Part shown: positions 1 to 6,432 of the stretch, in pieces
How the letters are laid out: every line of letters begins with the position of its first letter
How positions within the stretch are numbered: position 1 is the stretch's first letter
Source of the DNA: Clostridiales bacterium UBA4717
Lineage (GTDB): Bacteria; Bacillota; Clostridia; Oscillospirales; CAG-272
Direction: 5' to 3'
Assembly: GCA_002404395.1 (NCBI GenBank)
Contig: DHJP01000056.1
Location: forward strand, 1 to 9,497
DNA length: 9,497 nucleotides
Program-made: the position numbers and the translations under genes
The notes under the pieces: generated by a model
Told to the model about the DNA's origin: nothing
What the model saw: the letters and a program-made list of their open reading frames with translations, nothing else
Databases searched by the model: none

Positions 1-303
1 AGTTTTAATCTTTCACGCTAATCTCCATGCCGCGTATTGCGGCTCAAAAGTTAACGCACGTTTTCGGGTCGGCTCTGCAAAATTTGGGTGCGTGACCGGG
101 CATTGATCGGACAACCGCACACGATCAGCGTTTGCGTACGACCTTTACGTAATGCGTCACCAAAATTTACTTGGGTAAATCGCGTTTGTGAGTTTCGGTC
201 TGAGCCGACGAAAAACGCCATGAAGTATTTGCGGGCTTGGATTGTGCGGAGTCACGCTTGATGATTAAGTTTTTAACGCGCTTCGGGCTATGCCTTTTTA
301 AAA
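1..303. other. Gene-free region downstream of the lactonase gene, rich in small inverted repeats
   Basis: No convincing gene lies here. The region is downstream of the minus-strand cassette. It contains a perfect hairpin at 29-43 (GCCGC, 5-nt loop, GCGGC), a perfect hairpin at 165-180 (ATTTAC TTGG GTAAAT), and the nested inverted repeats at 59-217 listed separately. None is followed by a T tract on either strand, so no intrinsic terminator for the cassette can be named. A minus-strand ORF of 56 codons (221 down to 51) covers the nested repeat almost exactly, but it lacks a ribosome binding site and is probably incidental. Confidence 0.6.
59..217. repeat. Nested long-range inverted repeats, possible structured RNA or repeat element
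   Basis: Three pairs of complementary arms are nested around one centre. The outer arms are 59-75 and 202-217; they share CGTTTT and TCGGCTC blocks with a short internal mismatch. The middle arms are 80-90 and 158-168, with 10 of 11 positions paired. The inner arms are 104-109 (TGATCG) and 122-127 (CGATCA). A local hairpin at 165-180 would compete with the middle stem. The order suggests a folded RNA or a mobile palindromic element and not random sequence. It may belong to the cassette's 3' end or be independent, and either strand could be the functional one. Its type is not recognised. Confidence 0.5.
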
Positions 304-1266
304 TCAGACTATCGTTGCGCAGAGTGCGCCGTCGATCTTGTAAGTGTCGGTAAGCTCGGGGTGAGTACCGTTCATTTTCATTAAAGCAACCCCGGTGTTT
401 TCGTTGGTAACTACCATAAACTTACCGTCGGGCGTGAGGATAAAGTCGCGCGGAGACTCGCCGCCGGCACTGACGCTTTCGACAATGCGCGCAGTTTCCC
501 CCGAAATATCGACAACAGTTATGAGGTCAAAACCGCGATTTGAAGCGTACAGCGTTTTTTCGTCGTTTGACAGGCGGATTGCTGCGGCGCGTGTATCGCA
601 GACCTCTCGGTCGGGATAGAGCGGAAAGTGCGACAGGGCTTCAAGTTTTCCGTTTTCATAGCGCATTTTTACTACGGTAGATCCCATTTCGGTAAGGCAC
701 CATATTGTCTTGCCGTCGCGCTCGACCGCGATATGGCGCGCGCCGTCCCCGGCGGGCACTTTGGCTTCCGAGATCAGGGCGGACAAATCCTTGTCGTATA
801 CCGCCACAGTATCGTTGCCGAGGTCGCAGGCGATAATATTTCCGTCGGGCATAGCGGTTACCTGATGTAAGTGCGCGGACTCCTGCCGTGCCTTATTCGG
901 ACCACCGCCGACTCGTGTGACAAGTCTGCCGCCGAGCTTTTTGATACTGCCGGACACATAGTTTGCCGCATAGATACCGTTTTCGTTGACGGTGAGATGG
1001 CAGGCAACTATGCCGTCGGTCGGCTCGGGCGCAGTGAAGTCCGAAAGCTTTCCGTCTTCAAGCTTGGCGGAAAGGATTCCGCTGATATCATTTCCCTCAA
1101 ACGGTTTGCGTTCAATAATGTACAGTCTGCCGTCGTAGGTTACCGTGTACATCGGCAGTGGGAGAGGATAAAAGTCAAGGTGGCAGAGCTTGCCCGACTC
1201 ATCAAAGCGAAAGGTGTGAAGTCCGCCGTCTTCTTTGCAGGCGGATATGATAACGGTATAAGTCAT
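304..1266 (-). CDS. Lactonase-family seven-bladed beta-propeller protein (6-phosphogluconolactonase/YbhE-like)
   Basis: This 320-residue protein is close to full length for the cytoplasmic lactonase (Pgl/YbhE, muconate cycloisomerase-like propeller) family, which hydrolyses sugar lactones to acids. Visible family signatures include CHL at 89-91, an AxNYxSGS-like strand at 100-107, HxHQ near 132-135, GARHIAV at 175-181, YxSNRGxD at 240-247, and PRDF plus TPDGKFMVVTNE at 272-289. There is no signal peptide. It is the last gene of the minus-strand cassette, 111 bp after the RraA-like gene. The ATG at 1266 is the first possible start after an in-frame TGA at 1296-1294. No Shine-Dalgarno sequence precedes it. 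Instead a perfect hairpin ends 12 nt upstream. Given its partners, its substrate is more likely a sugar-acid lactone from this pathway than 6-phosphogluconolactone; that is inference. Confidence 0.85.
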   Translation of the reverse strand: MTYTVIISACKEDGGLHTFRFDESGKLCHLDFYPLPLPMYTVTYDGRLYIIERKPFEGNDISGILSAKLEDGKLSDFTAPEPTDGIVACHLTVNENGIYAANYVSGSIKKLGGRLVTRVGGGPNKARQESAHLHQVTAMPDGNIIACDLGNDTVAVYDKDLSALISEAKVPAGDGARHIAVERDGKTIWCLTEMGSTVVKMRYENGKLEALSHFPLYPDREVCDTRAAAIRLSNDEKTLYASNRGFDLITVVDISGETARIVESVSAGGESPRDFILTPDGKFMVVTNENTGVALMKMNGTHPELTDTYKIDGALCATIV

Positions 1267-1278
1267 AAAGATTCGGAT

Positions 1279-1293
1279 GTCGGCGCAGCCGAC
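1279..1293 (-). repeat. Short perfect hairpin 12 nt before the lactonase start
   Basis: On the minus strand this reads GTCGGCTGCGCCGAC, a 6-bp perfect stem with a 3-nt loop. It ends exactly 12 nt upstream of the ATG at 1266, where no Shine-Dalgarno sequence exists. The identical 15 bases occur at the same distance before the gene starting at 6398. On the minus strand it is preceded by seven T residues and has none after it, so it is not a conventional terminator for minus-strand transcripts. It could be a dispersed palindromic repeat or a translational control element. Confidence 0.7.
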
Positions 1294-1377
1294 TCAAAAA
1301 AATACGGTAATTTCAAAATCAAGCGGTGCGGCTCAATCGGAAATAGTCGCGGCTTGCTTGTAAAGCGTGCGAATATA

Positions 1378-2280
1378 TCACAGCGCGGTCTGTGTGTCGG
1401 TCGGGTCACCGTTGTCGGCAAGCTCGTACTCATGCGACCAATCAAGTCCGCGGTATTCCGCCGCGCGCTCATCGGATTCGATAAAATTCATGAGCATATC
1501 AAGCATTTCGCGCGTCCAGGTGTTGCGGTCGATCTGCGCAGTGGTAAATTTGTTCTGTGCGATCATCTCAAAGCCGAACAGATCCTTGACCTGTGTTTTT
1601 GCGGCGCCGTCCACGACCTCGGCTACGAGGTGCGCCGGTATGAAAAGCACGCCTCCGCCGGCACCGAACACGATATCTCCCGGAAGCACGGTCGCGTTTC
1701 CGATCCTCGTGGCTGTATTGAAACCGGTCATGACGAATTCACGGATCGGCGTAGGGTCGATACCGCGATAGTAAGCCTGAACGTCAGGCACGCGCTTCAT
1801 CTGTTCAACGTCGCGCACGCCTCCCCAGATCACGGCTCCGCCGGTATGCGTTTTTGTATGTATGGCGGTCATGAGATTGCCGCCGATAAAGGTGCCTTTG
1901 TAGATCTTGTCGTACATATCCGCAACCACAACGTCGCCGTCAACGAGCGTATCTATCACCCATTGATTATAGTTGCCGTGTCTGCCCTCGGAGGCGCCGA
2001 GCGCAAACATCGTTTCATGAAGGTCAGGGCGGGTCGGCATAAAGGTAGCCGTCACCGCTCTGCCGATCAGCTTGCGCCCGTCGTCGTGGAGCGTGTGAAG
2101 TCTGCCCTCAAACTGACTTTCATAGCCTTGTACGAAGATAGGCTTCCACACTTCTTCAAGCGTCAGGTTGCGCAATGCTTTCAGATATTTGTCGGCAACG
2201 CGCGGTCTGCCGTCGTCAAAGCGCTCGCCGTGCCACATCGGGGTGAGCGCGATTATTTCGTCTCTGTCATTGAAATGCAT
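1378..2280 (-). CDS. Long RraA-like family protein, probable class II-type aldolase or decarboxylase
   Basis: This 300-residue protein carries the RraA-like fold core at about residues 70-220, including GGN (133-135), GGxRD with R156 and D157, and the PGDxVFG...GVLFIP stretch at 200-214. In the family, which includes HMG/CHA pyruvate aldolases and the RNase E regulator RraA, the Arg-Asp pair sits in the active site and divalent metal assists 2-oxo acid cleavage. The protein is much longer than classical RraA (about 160 residues), with an N-terminal segment and a C-terminal tail beyond 240. That length, and the neighbouring lactonase and dehydratase genes, favour a catabolic role cleaving a 2-keto-3-deoxy sugar acid. 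The start has a strong AAGGAG 6 nt upstream. That motif overlaps the stop of the preceding GH10-like gene, 10 bp away, so the two are probably translationally coupled. The older label demethylmenaquinone methyltransferase should not be applied. Confidence 0.8.
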   Translation of the reverse strand: MHFNDRDEIIALTPMWHGERFDDGRPRVADKYLKALRNLTLEEVWKPIFVQGYESQFEGRLHTLHDDGRKLIGRAVTATFMPTRPDLHETMFALGASEGRHGNYNQWVIDTLVDGDVVVADMYDKIYKGTFIGGNLMTAIHTKTHTGGAVIWGGVRDVEQMKRVPDVQAYYRGIDPTPIREFVMTGFNTATRIGNATVLPGDIVFGAGGGVLFIPAHLVAEVVDGAAKTQVKDLFGFEMIAQNKFTTAQIDRNTWTREMLDMLMNFIESDERAAEYRGLDWSHEYELADNGDPTDTQTAL

Positions 2281-2281
2281 G

Positions 2282-2299
2282 GTAATCTCCTTATATTAT
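2282..2299 (-). promoter_or_regulatory. Ribosome binding site block of the RraA-like gene, overlapping the upstream stop codon
   Basis: The minus strand reads ATAATATAAGGAGATTAC. AAGGAG (2292-2287) lies 6 nt before the ATG, and the ATA ATA TAA in the block are the last codons and stop of the GH10-like gene at 2291-3604. An identical 18-base block precedes that GH10-like gene itself at 3608-3625. This fixes the start at 2280 and suggests coupled translation. Confidence 0.8.
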
Positions 2300-3604
2300 C
2301 AATTCAACTTCGCCTGTATTTGCTTTTGACAACGATATGAGGTGGTGTTTTCCGTTTATCTCTATGTCGTATTCACCGAAAAAGCCTTTGAAACTTGCAC
2401 ATCCCGTTTCATCGGTGAGCGTTTCAACTTCGGTCATCCATTCTTCGGTAATAAGTGACTTGAGACGTTTATATGCGGGCTTTTCCGAAAGATCAAAGCG
2501 CAGAAGACCTCCGCGCAGTGAATTTTCTCCGCCGGACATATCTCCGGGTTTTGCCCAAGCGGCATAACCGTCTACAAGATTCCAATAGGTGATCATTTCT
2601 ATTGCCGGATGAGAGAACCAAACTTTATAAAGGTTATAGATAAGCTCTGCTTGAATTTCTTCATCCTCGGCGGTATCACTGTATGCGGGTATCGTTATTT
2701 CGGTTATCTGCATAGGTCGATTGAGTTTTTGATAGCAGTCAAGTACTTCATAAAGCCGTCTTGGATTGTACATACAGCTGATTTTATTTTTTTCGCCGCC
2801 GAATATGTGAAACTGTGTGCCGATCGTGTCAATGCGTGCACCGTTTTTCAGTGCACGTTCCACTATCTGATAATAAGCACTGCGGTTAAAATTGAACTGC
2901 AAGGGTTCCCAGATCATGCTTGCCTCATTTATTACAAGTTCGTTGTTCGGAAAATATTTTTCTGCAAGCTTAAAGTTCCATTCAAGCACGTCATCTGATT
3001 TGAAAAATACTGTTTTGCCATCGATTCTTTCGGTGCAAAGCAACTCGTTTATAACTTCCCATGCTATAATTTTGTTGCTGTAGTGTTTTGCAAGAGAAGC
3101 ATAACGCGTTTCAAGTTTGCGTTTGATATCATAAATATCTTGGGAGTCTACCCATGAAGGCGTAAAATTGAAATAAGTTAGGCAATGTGCTTTCGGAAAA
3201 ATTCCGTTTGCTTCGCAAAATTCAAGGCATAGATCAAGGGCAGGGCGTCTGTATATCTTCGGGCTGTTTTTGGAATAACGCGGTTTGCCTTCGGTCGGTT
3301 CGAGATCGCTCCAATAAATAGGCAATGTTGCCTGATTGAAGAGAGATGCAAACGCTTCCTTGTATGCCGAATTTTTCTTTTCCGTTTCAAGTTCATCAAG
3401 CATAAAAAGATTTGCACCAAACTTAAAATCATGTTTTTTCAGCTTAGCGACAAGTTTTATTCCGGGTATGGATTTGCCGGAAGCGTCCTTAACAGTAACC
3501 CTGAAATGCCCTTTGCGGTTAAGCTCAATTCCTGCATTTACGCGCTCTGCTGTCTCATCACTGTATCTTCGGAAATATTCAAATACCTCGTCTTTTCTGG
3601 ACAT
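2291..3604 (-). CDS. GH10-like glycoside hydrolase (xylanase family), cytoplasmic, copy 1
   Basis: This 437-residue protein resembles GH10 (endo-beta-1,4-xylanase family) in its TIM barrel. The pattern includes YWxxLEPxEG at 97-106, KAH at 138-140, WEVINE at 182-187 with E187 as the expected acid/base, Q264-x-H266, ITEITIP with E302 as the expected nucleophile, and W341 in the late YWN motif. Both catalytic glutamates are therefore present. An N-terminal beta-rich domain (about 30-65) and a short C-terminal beta domain (about 390-437, GFFGEY) flank the barrel. No signal peptide or membrane segment is visible, so it should act inside the cell on imported oligosaccharides, unlike typical secreted xylanases. 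The start at 3604 has AAGGAG 8 nt upstream. It lies 37 bp after its paralogue at 3642-5003 and appears more AT-rich than it. The true substrate may not be xylan. Confidence 0.85.
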   Translation of the reverse strand: MSRKDEVFEYFRRYSDETAERVNAGIELNRKGHFRVTVKDASGKSIPGIKLVAKLKKHDFKFGANLFMLDELETEKKNSAYKEAFASLFNQATLPIYWSDLEPTEGKPRYSKNSPKIYRRPALDLCLEFCEANGIFPKAHCLTYFNFTPSWVDSQDIYDIKRKLETRYASLAKHYSNKIIAWEVINELLCTERIDGKTVFFKSDDVLEWNFKLAEKYFPNNELVINEASMIWEPLQFNFNRSAYYQIVERALKNGARIDTIGTQFHIFGGEKNKISCMYNPRRLYEVLDCYQKLNRPMQITEITIPAYSDTAEDEEIQAELIYNLYKVWFSHPAIEMITYWNLVDGYAAWAKPGDMSGGENSLRGGLLRFDLSEKPAYKRLKSLITEEWMTEVETLTDETGCASFKGFFGEYDIEINGKHHLISLSKANTGEVELII

Positions 3605-3607
3605 TTT

Positions 3608-3625
3608 GTAATCTCCTTATATTAT
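3608..3625 (-). promoter_or_regulatory. Ribosome binding site block of GH10-like copy 1
   Basis: The minus strand reads ATAATATAAGGAGATTAC, with AAGGAG (3618-3613) 8 nt before the ATG at 3604. The 18 bases are identical to the block before the RraA-like gene at 2282-2299. The match supports the chosen start and suggests that a small stretch was duplicated within the operon. Confidence 0.75.
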
Positions 3626-3641
3626 ATTACGGAATCCGTGC

Positions 3642-5003
3642 TCAGTCAAGTAAAACATTGATATGATTCGAGCCGTATTTTGATAATTCGATTGTGCGAT
3701 GCCAGATCTTGTTCCCGTCGGTGATCTCAAGCTCATAGTCTCCGTAGAAGCCCTTGAATTCGCCCGTGCCGACTTCGTTTGTGTCGATCTCACATTCGGT
3801 GTGCCACTCTTTTTCAAACAGTTCTTTGATTGCAAAATATGCGGGTTTAGGCGACATATCGAAGCGCAGAAGTCCGCCGCGGTAGTAATTTTCGCCGGAG
3901 CTCATTTCGCCCTGCGGTGCAAAAGCGGCGTATCCGTCGGCAAGATTCCAATATACCACGGTATCGACATTTGCATGGCTGAACCAGATTCGGTAAAGCT
4001 TCTTGATTATTTCCGCCTGTATTTCCTCATCCTCGGGCTTATCGGTGTAGCATGGGATCGTGACCTCGGTGATCTGTATCGGACGGTCAAGCTTGCCGTA
4101 AGAATCGAGAGTTTGATACAGATAGTAAGGATCATAACGGAAGCGTGAAGCTTCCGCTTCGTTTTCGGCGCGTCTGAACATATGATATTGCATACCTATT
4201 GAGTCGATCTTCGCGCCCGAGCGTATCGCGCGTTCTATCTGCATATAGTACGCACTGCGGTCGCGGTGGAAGCCTTCGTCGGGTCCCCATATCCCGTTGA
4301 AATCGTTGATTATCAGCTTGTTGTTTTTGAAGTATTTTTCGGCGGTTTTGAAGCTCCATTCAATGAAATCGGGGTACTCGTAAAAGGCGGTAAGGTTGTT
4401 ACCTTCGCAGGTGAGCGTTTCGTTGGTTATTTCCCAACCGTTGATGCGGTCTCCGTAACGCTCCGCCAGCTCGTACATACGGCGTTCGAGTTTTTTCTTG
4501 ATCTCGCGTACCGGGAGAGCGAACAGCCATTCGGGCGACCATTGATCGTAATTAACGCAGTGCGCTTTCGGTTCGATTCCGTTTGCTTCGCAGAAATCAA
4601 CGCAGAGATCTGTTGCCGGACGGCGGTAGATCTTGGGGCTGTCTGCGGCAAATCGCGGCTTGCCTTCGATCGGTTCGAGATCGTGCCAATAGATCGGGAC
4701 GGTTGCGATGTTTGCAAGTTCGGCAAAGTATTTTTTATAAAGTGTATTTTTTTCGGCGCTCTCAAGTTCGTCGAGCATAAAGATATTTGCGCCGTACTTG
4801 AATTCGTGCGATTTTTGTCTGATCTTTACGTGAAGTTTGCCGACGTTATGATCGCGGTTAATGCTGAGCGGATCCTTTGCCGGCTTTGAAATGTTGAAAA
4901 ACGCCCAACCTTTGCGGTTGTTTTCAATGCCGTTTTTGATACGGTCTTCCATGTATTCGCGGTGTTTGTCAAAGTGCCCGAGCACATCAAGTTTTCGGTC
5001 CAT
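3642..5003 (-). CDS. GH10-like glycoside hydrolase (xylanase family), cytoplasmic, copy 2
   Basis: This 453-residue paralogue of the adjacent copy 1 is alignable along its whole length. GH10-type landmarks are YWHDLEPIEG at 105-114, KAH at 146-148, WEITNE at 190-195 with E195 as acid/base, Q272-x-H274, ITEVTIP with E313 as nucleophile, and YWN at 351-353. It has the same flanking beta domains; the C-terminal one contains GFYGDY near 418-423, and its N-terminal domain carries a short insertion relative to copy 1 (about 40-57). No signal peptide is present, which implies an intracellular enzyme. AAGGAGG lies 7 nt before the ATG. It is the second gene of the cassette, 57 bp after the enolase-superfamily gene. 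The two copies probably have related but different linkage or chain-length preferences; this is inference. Confidence 0.85.
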   Translation of the reverse strand: MDRKLDVLGHFDKHREYMEDRIKNGIENNRKGWAFFNISKPAKDPLSINRDHNVGKLHVKIRQKSHEFKYGANIFMLDELESAEKNTLYKKYFAELANIATVPIYWHDLEPIEGKPRFAADSPKIYRRPATDLCVDFCEANGIEPKAHCVNYDQWSPEWLFALPVREIKKKLERRMYELAERYGDRINGWEITNETLTCEGNNLTAFYEYPDFIEWSFKTAEKYFKNNKLIINDFNGIWGPDEGFHRDRSAYYMQIERAIRSGAKIDSIGMQYHMFRRAENEAEASRFRYDPYYLYQTLDSYGKLDRPIQITEVTIPCYTDKPEDEEIQAEIIKKLYRIWFSHANVDTVVYWNLADGYAAFAPQGEMSSGENYYRGGLLRFDMSPKPAYFAIKELFEKEWHTECEIDTNEVGTGEFKGFYGDYELEITDGNKIWHRTIELSKYGSNHINVLLD

Positions 5004-5010
5004 AACAGAT

Positions 5011-5017
5011 CCTCCTT
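5011..5017 (-). promoter_or_regulatory. Strong Shine-Dalgarno site of GH10-like copy 2
   Basis: The minus strand reads AAGGAGG, a near-perfect anti-16S match, 7 nt before the ATG at 5003. It lies in an AT-rich 57-bp gap (5004-5060) after the enolase-superfamily gene. No confident terminator or extra promoter is visible in that gap, so cotranscription is likely. Confidence 0.8.
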
Positions 5018-5060
5018 TTGATCAATCATAATTTATATATTTAAAATGTTTATATCGATT

Positions 5061-6398
5061 TCAACTCCAGGTACGGTCGTTTGCCCACTCATGATCCCAT
5101 TCGGGGGTGGGTTCAAAAATACCGGGATATTTTTCGTGCTCGTGCGCTTTCAGAAATTCTTCATTGAGCGAGTCGATGCCGAGTCCGGGGGTCTCGGGAA
5201 CCTTGACAAAGCCGTTTTGGATCAGCGGTTTTTCGGGACCGTTTACGAGATCTCCCCACCACGGGCAATCTACCGAATGATATTCGACCGCAAGTACGTT
5301 CTGCAAGGCTGCCGCCGAGTGTACCGCCGCCATGAAACCTATGGGGCTTTCCGCCATATGTATCGCCATGGCGACTCCGTACTTGTCGCACATATCGCCG
5401 AGCTTCTTCATCTCAAGCATACCGCCGACGGTCAGCACATCGGGATGGATCACCGAAACTCCTCCGCGCGACATGAGCGGCTCAAAGTTTTCATGCAGAT
5501 ATATGTCCTCGCCGGTGCAGACGGGAATAGTGGTGTTGTTTGCAAGCTTGACAAAATGATCGGTGTACTGCCATGGGGCGATATCTTCCATCCAGGCAAT
5601 ATTGTACTTTTCAAGTCGCTTTGCCACCTGTATTGCATCGTTTACCGATATGTGACCGAGATGGTCGATCGCAAGCGGTACTTCAAAGCCGATGACGTCG
5701 CGCACTTCTTTTACATAATTTTCAAGATAGTCAAGCCCGCGCTCGGTCACGTGTATTCCGGTAGCGTAATGCGGAATGGTGAACACCTCGTAGTTTTTGC
5801 CGAGCATCATATCAAGGTCGATCGAACCTTTCTGATGATTTATGGCTTTCATCGAGTACTTTTTGATATCCTCAAGGAAACCGCTCGGCGCGTTGAGACA
5901 GCCCGGTTCGTCAAGCATAAGCTCGATACCGAGATCCATCTTAAGAAAAGTGAAGCCTGCTTCCATGCGCTTTTTCAAGGCAAGTCCCATGTCATGACCG
6001 GTGTGTTTGCCGTCAACGTCGGTATCGCAGTATACCCTCACGCTGTCGCGGAATTTTCCGCCGAGCAACTGATACGCCGGTACGCCGTATGCTTTGCCGG
6101 CAAGATCCCAAAGTGCGACTTCAACTCCCGAGACTCCGCCTCCCTGACGCGAATGACCGCCGAATTGACGTATGCGTCTGAAAAGTTTGTCAACATTGCA
6201 GGGATTTTCTCCGATCAGACGGCTTTTAAGCATCAGCGCGTAGGTCGCACTTGAAGCGTCGCGCACCTCACCGTATCCGACAAGTCCCTGATTTGTGTAT
6301 ATCTTAATAAGTATACAATGCTTCGGTGCGTGGTTGATGTTGGCAACGCGCAGGTCGGTTATTTTCAGGTCGCTCGGATTTGAATATTTATTTATCAT
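5061..6398 (-). CDS. Enolase-superfamily, mandelate racemase/sugar-acid dehydratase-type enzyme
   Basis: This 445-residue protein belongs to the mandelate racemase/muconate lactonizing family. Its members abstract a proton alpha to a carboxylate with Mg2+ help, typically to dehydrate sugar acids or open lactones. Expected Mg2+ ligands are D245, E271 and E297, and the His-Asp dyad is D320 and H347. Their spacings (26, 26, 23, 27) are the same as I recall for mandelate racemase. The second-strand base motif is K153-x-D155, followed by an extra stretch of about 60 residues before D245. It is the first gene of the minus-strand cassette behind a good promoter. No Shine-Dalgarno precedes the ATG, but a hairpin ends 12 nt upstream and a small leader ORF overlaps the start by ATGA. 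Dehydratase is the preferred role; racemase or cycloisomerase cannot be excluded. Confidence 0.87.
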   Translation of the reverse strand: MINKYSNPSDLKITDLRVANINHAPKHCILIKIYTNQGLVGYGEVRDASSATYALMLKSRLIGENPCNVDKLFRRIRQFGGHSRQGGGVSGVEVALWDLAGKAYGVPAYQLLGGKFRDSVRVYCDTDVDGKHTGHDMGLALKKRMEAGFTFLKMDLGIELMLDEPGCLNAPSGFLEDIKKYSMKAINHQKGSIDLDMMLGKNYEVFTIPHYATGIHVTERGLDYLENYVKEVRDVIGFEVPLAIDHLGHISVNDAIQVAKRLEKYNIAWMEDIAPWQYTDHFVKLANNTTIPVCTGEDIYLHENFEPLMSRGGVSVIHPDVLTVGGMLEMKKLGDMCDKYGVAMAIHMAESPIGFMAAVHSAAALQNVLAVEYHSVDCPWWGDLVNGPEKPLIQNGFVKVPETPGLGIDSLNEEFLKAHEHEKYPGIFEPTPEWDHEWANDRTWS

Positions 6399-6410
6399 TG
6401 ATTTGTCCGT

Positions 6411-6425
6411 GTCGGCGCAGCCGAC
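6411..6425 (-). repeat. Short perfect hairpin 12 nt before the enolase-superfamily gene
   Basis: The minus strand reads GTCGGCTGCGCCGAC (6-bp stem, 3-nt loop) and ends 12 nt before the ATG at 6398. Sequence and distance are identical to the copy before the lactonase gene at 1279-1293. No T tract follows it, so it is not a terminator. It should lie in the mRNA leader if the promoter at 6474-6501 is correct. Confidence 0.7.
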
Positions 6426-6432
6426 CCATAAC

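Noticed and set aside
51..221. Minus-strand frame of 56 codons in the left gene-free region
   Set aside because: It has no ribosome binding site, and its span coincides with the nested inverted repeats, so a structural explanation is preferred. It should be kept in mind if copies of the element conserve the frame.
1263..1472. Minus-strand frame of 69 codons ending in an ATGA overlap with the lactonase start
   Set aside because: It begins inside the RraA-like gene in another frame and has no ribosome binding site. It mirrors the leader ORF before 6398 only because both read the same hairpin in the same frame.
1378..2280. RraA-like gene as a regulator of RNase E or a menaquinone methyltransferase
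   Set aside because: The protein is far longer than RraA, no methyltransferase SAM motif is visible, and its neighbours are sugar-acid enzymes.
871..2340. Long plus-strand open frame of 489 codons opposite the lactonase and RraA-like genes
   Set aside because: It is antisense to two recognised genes, its translation shows no family motif, and it crosses the 111-bp gap between them without a ribosome binding site. GC-rich codon structure on the other strand explains it.
5046..6254. Plus-strand open frame of 402 codons opposite the enolase-superfamily gene
   Set aside because: It is fully antisense to a gene with all catalytic residues in place, and its translation resembles no known protein.
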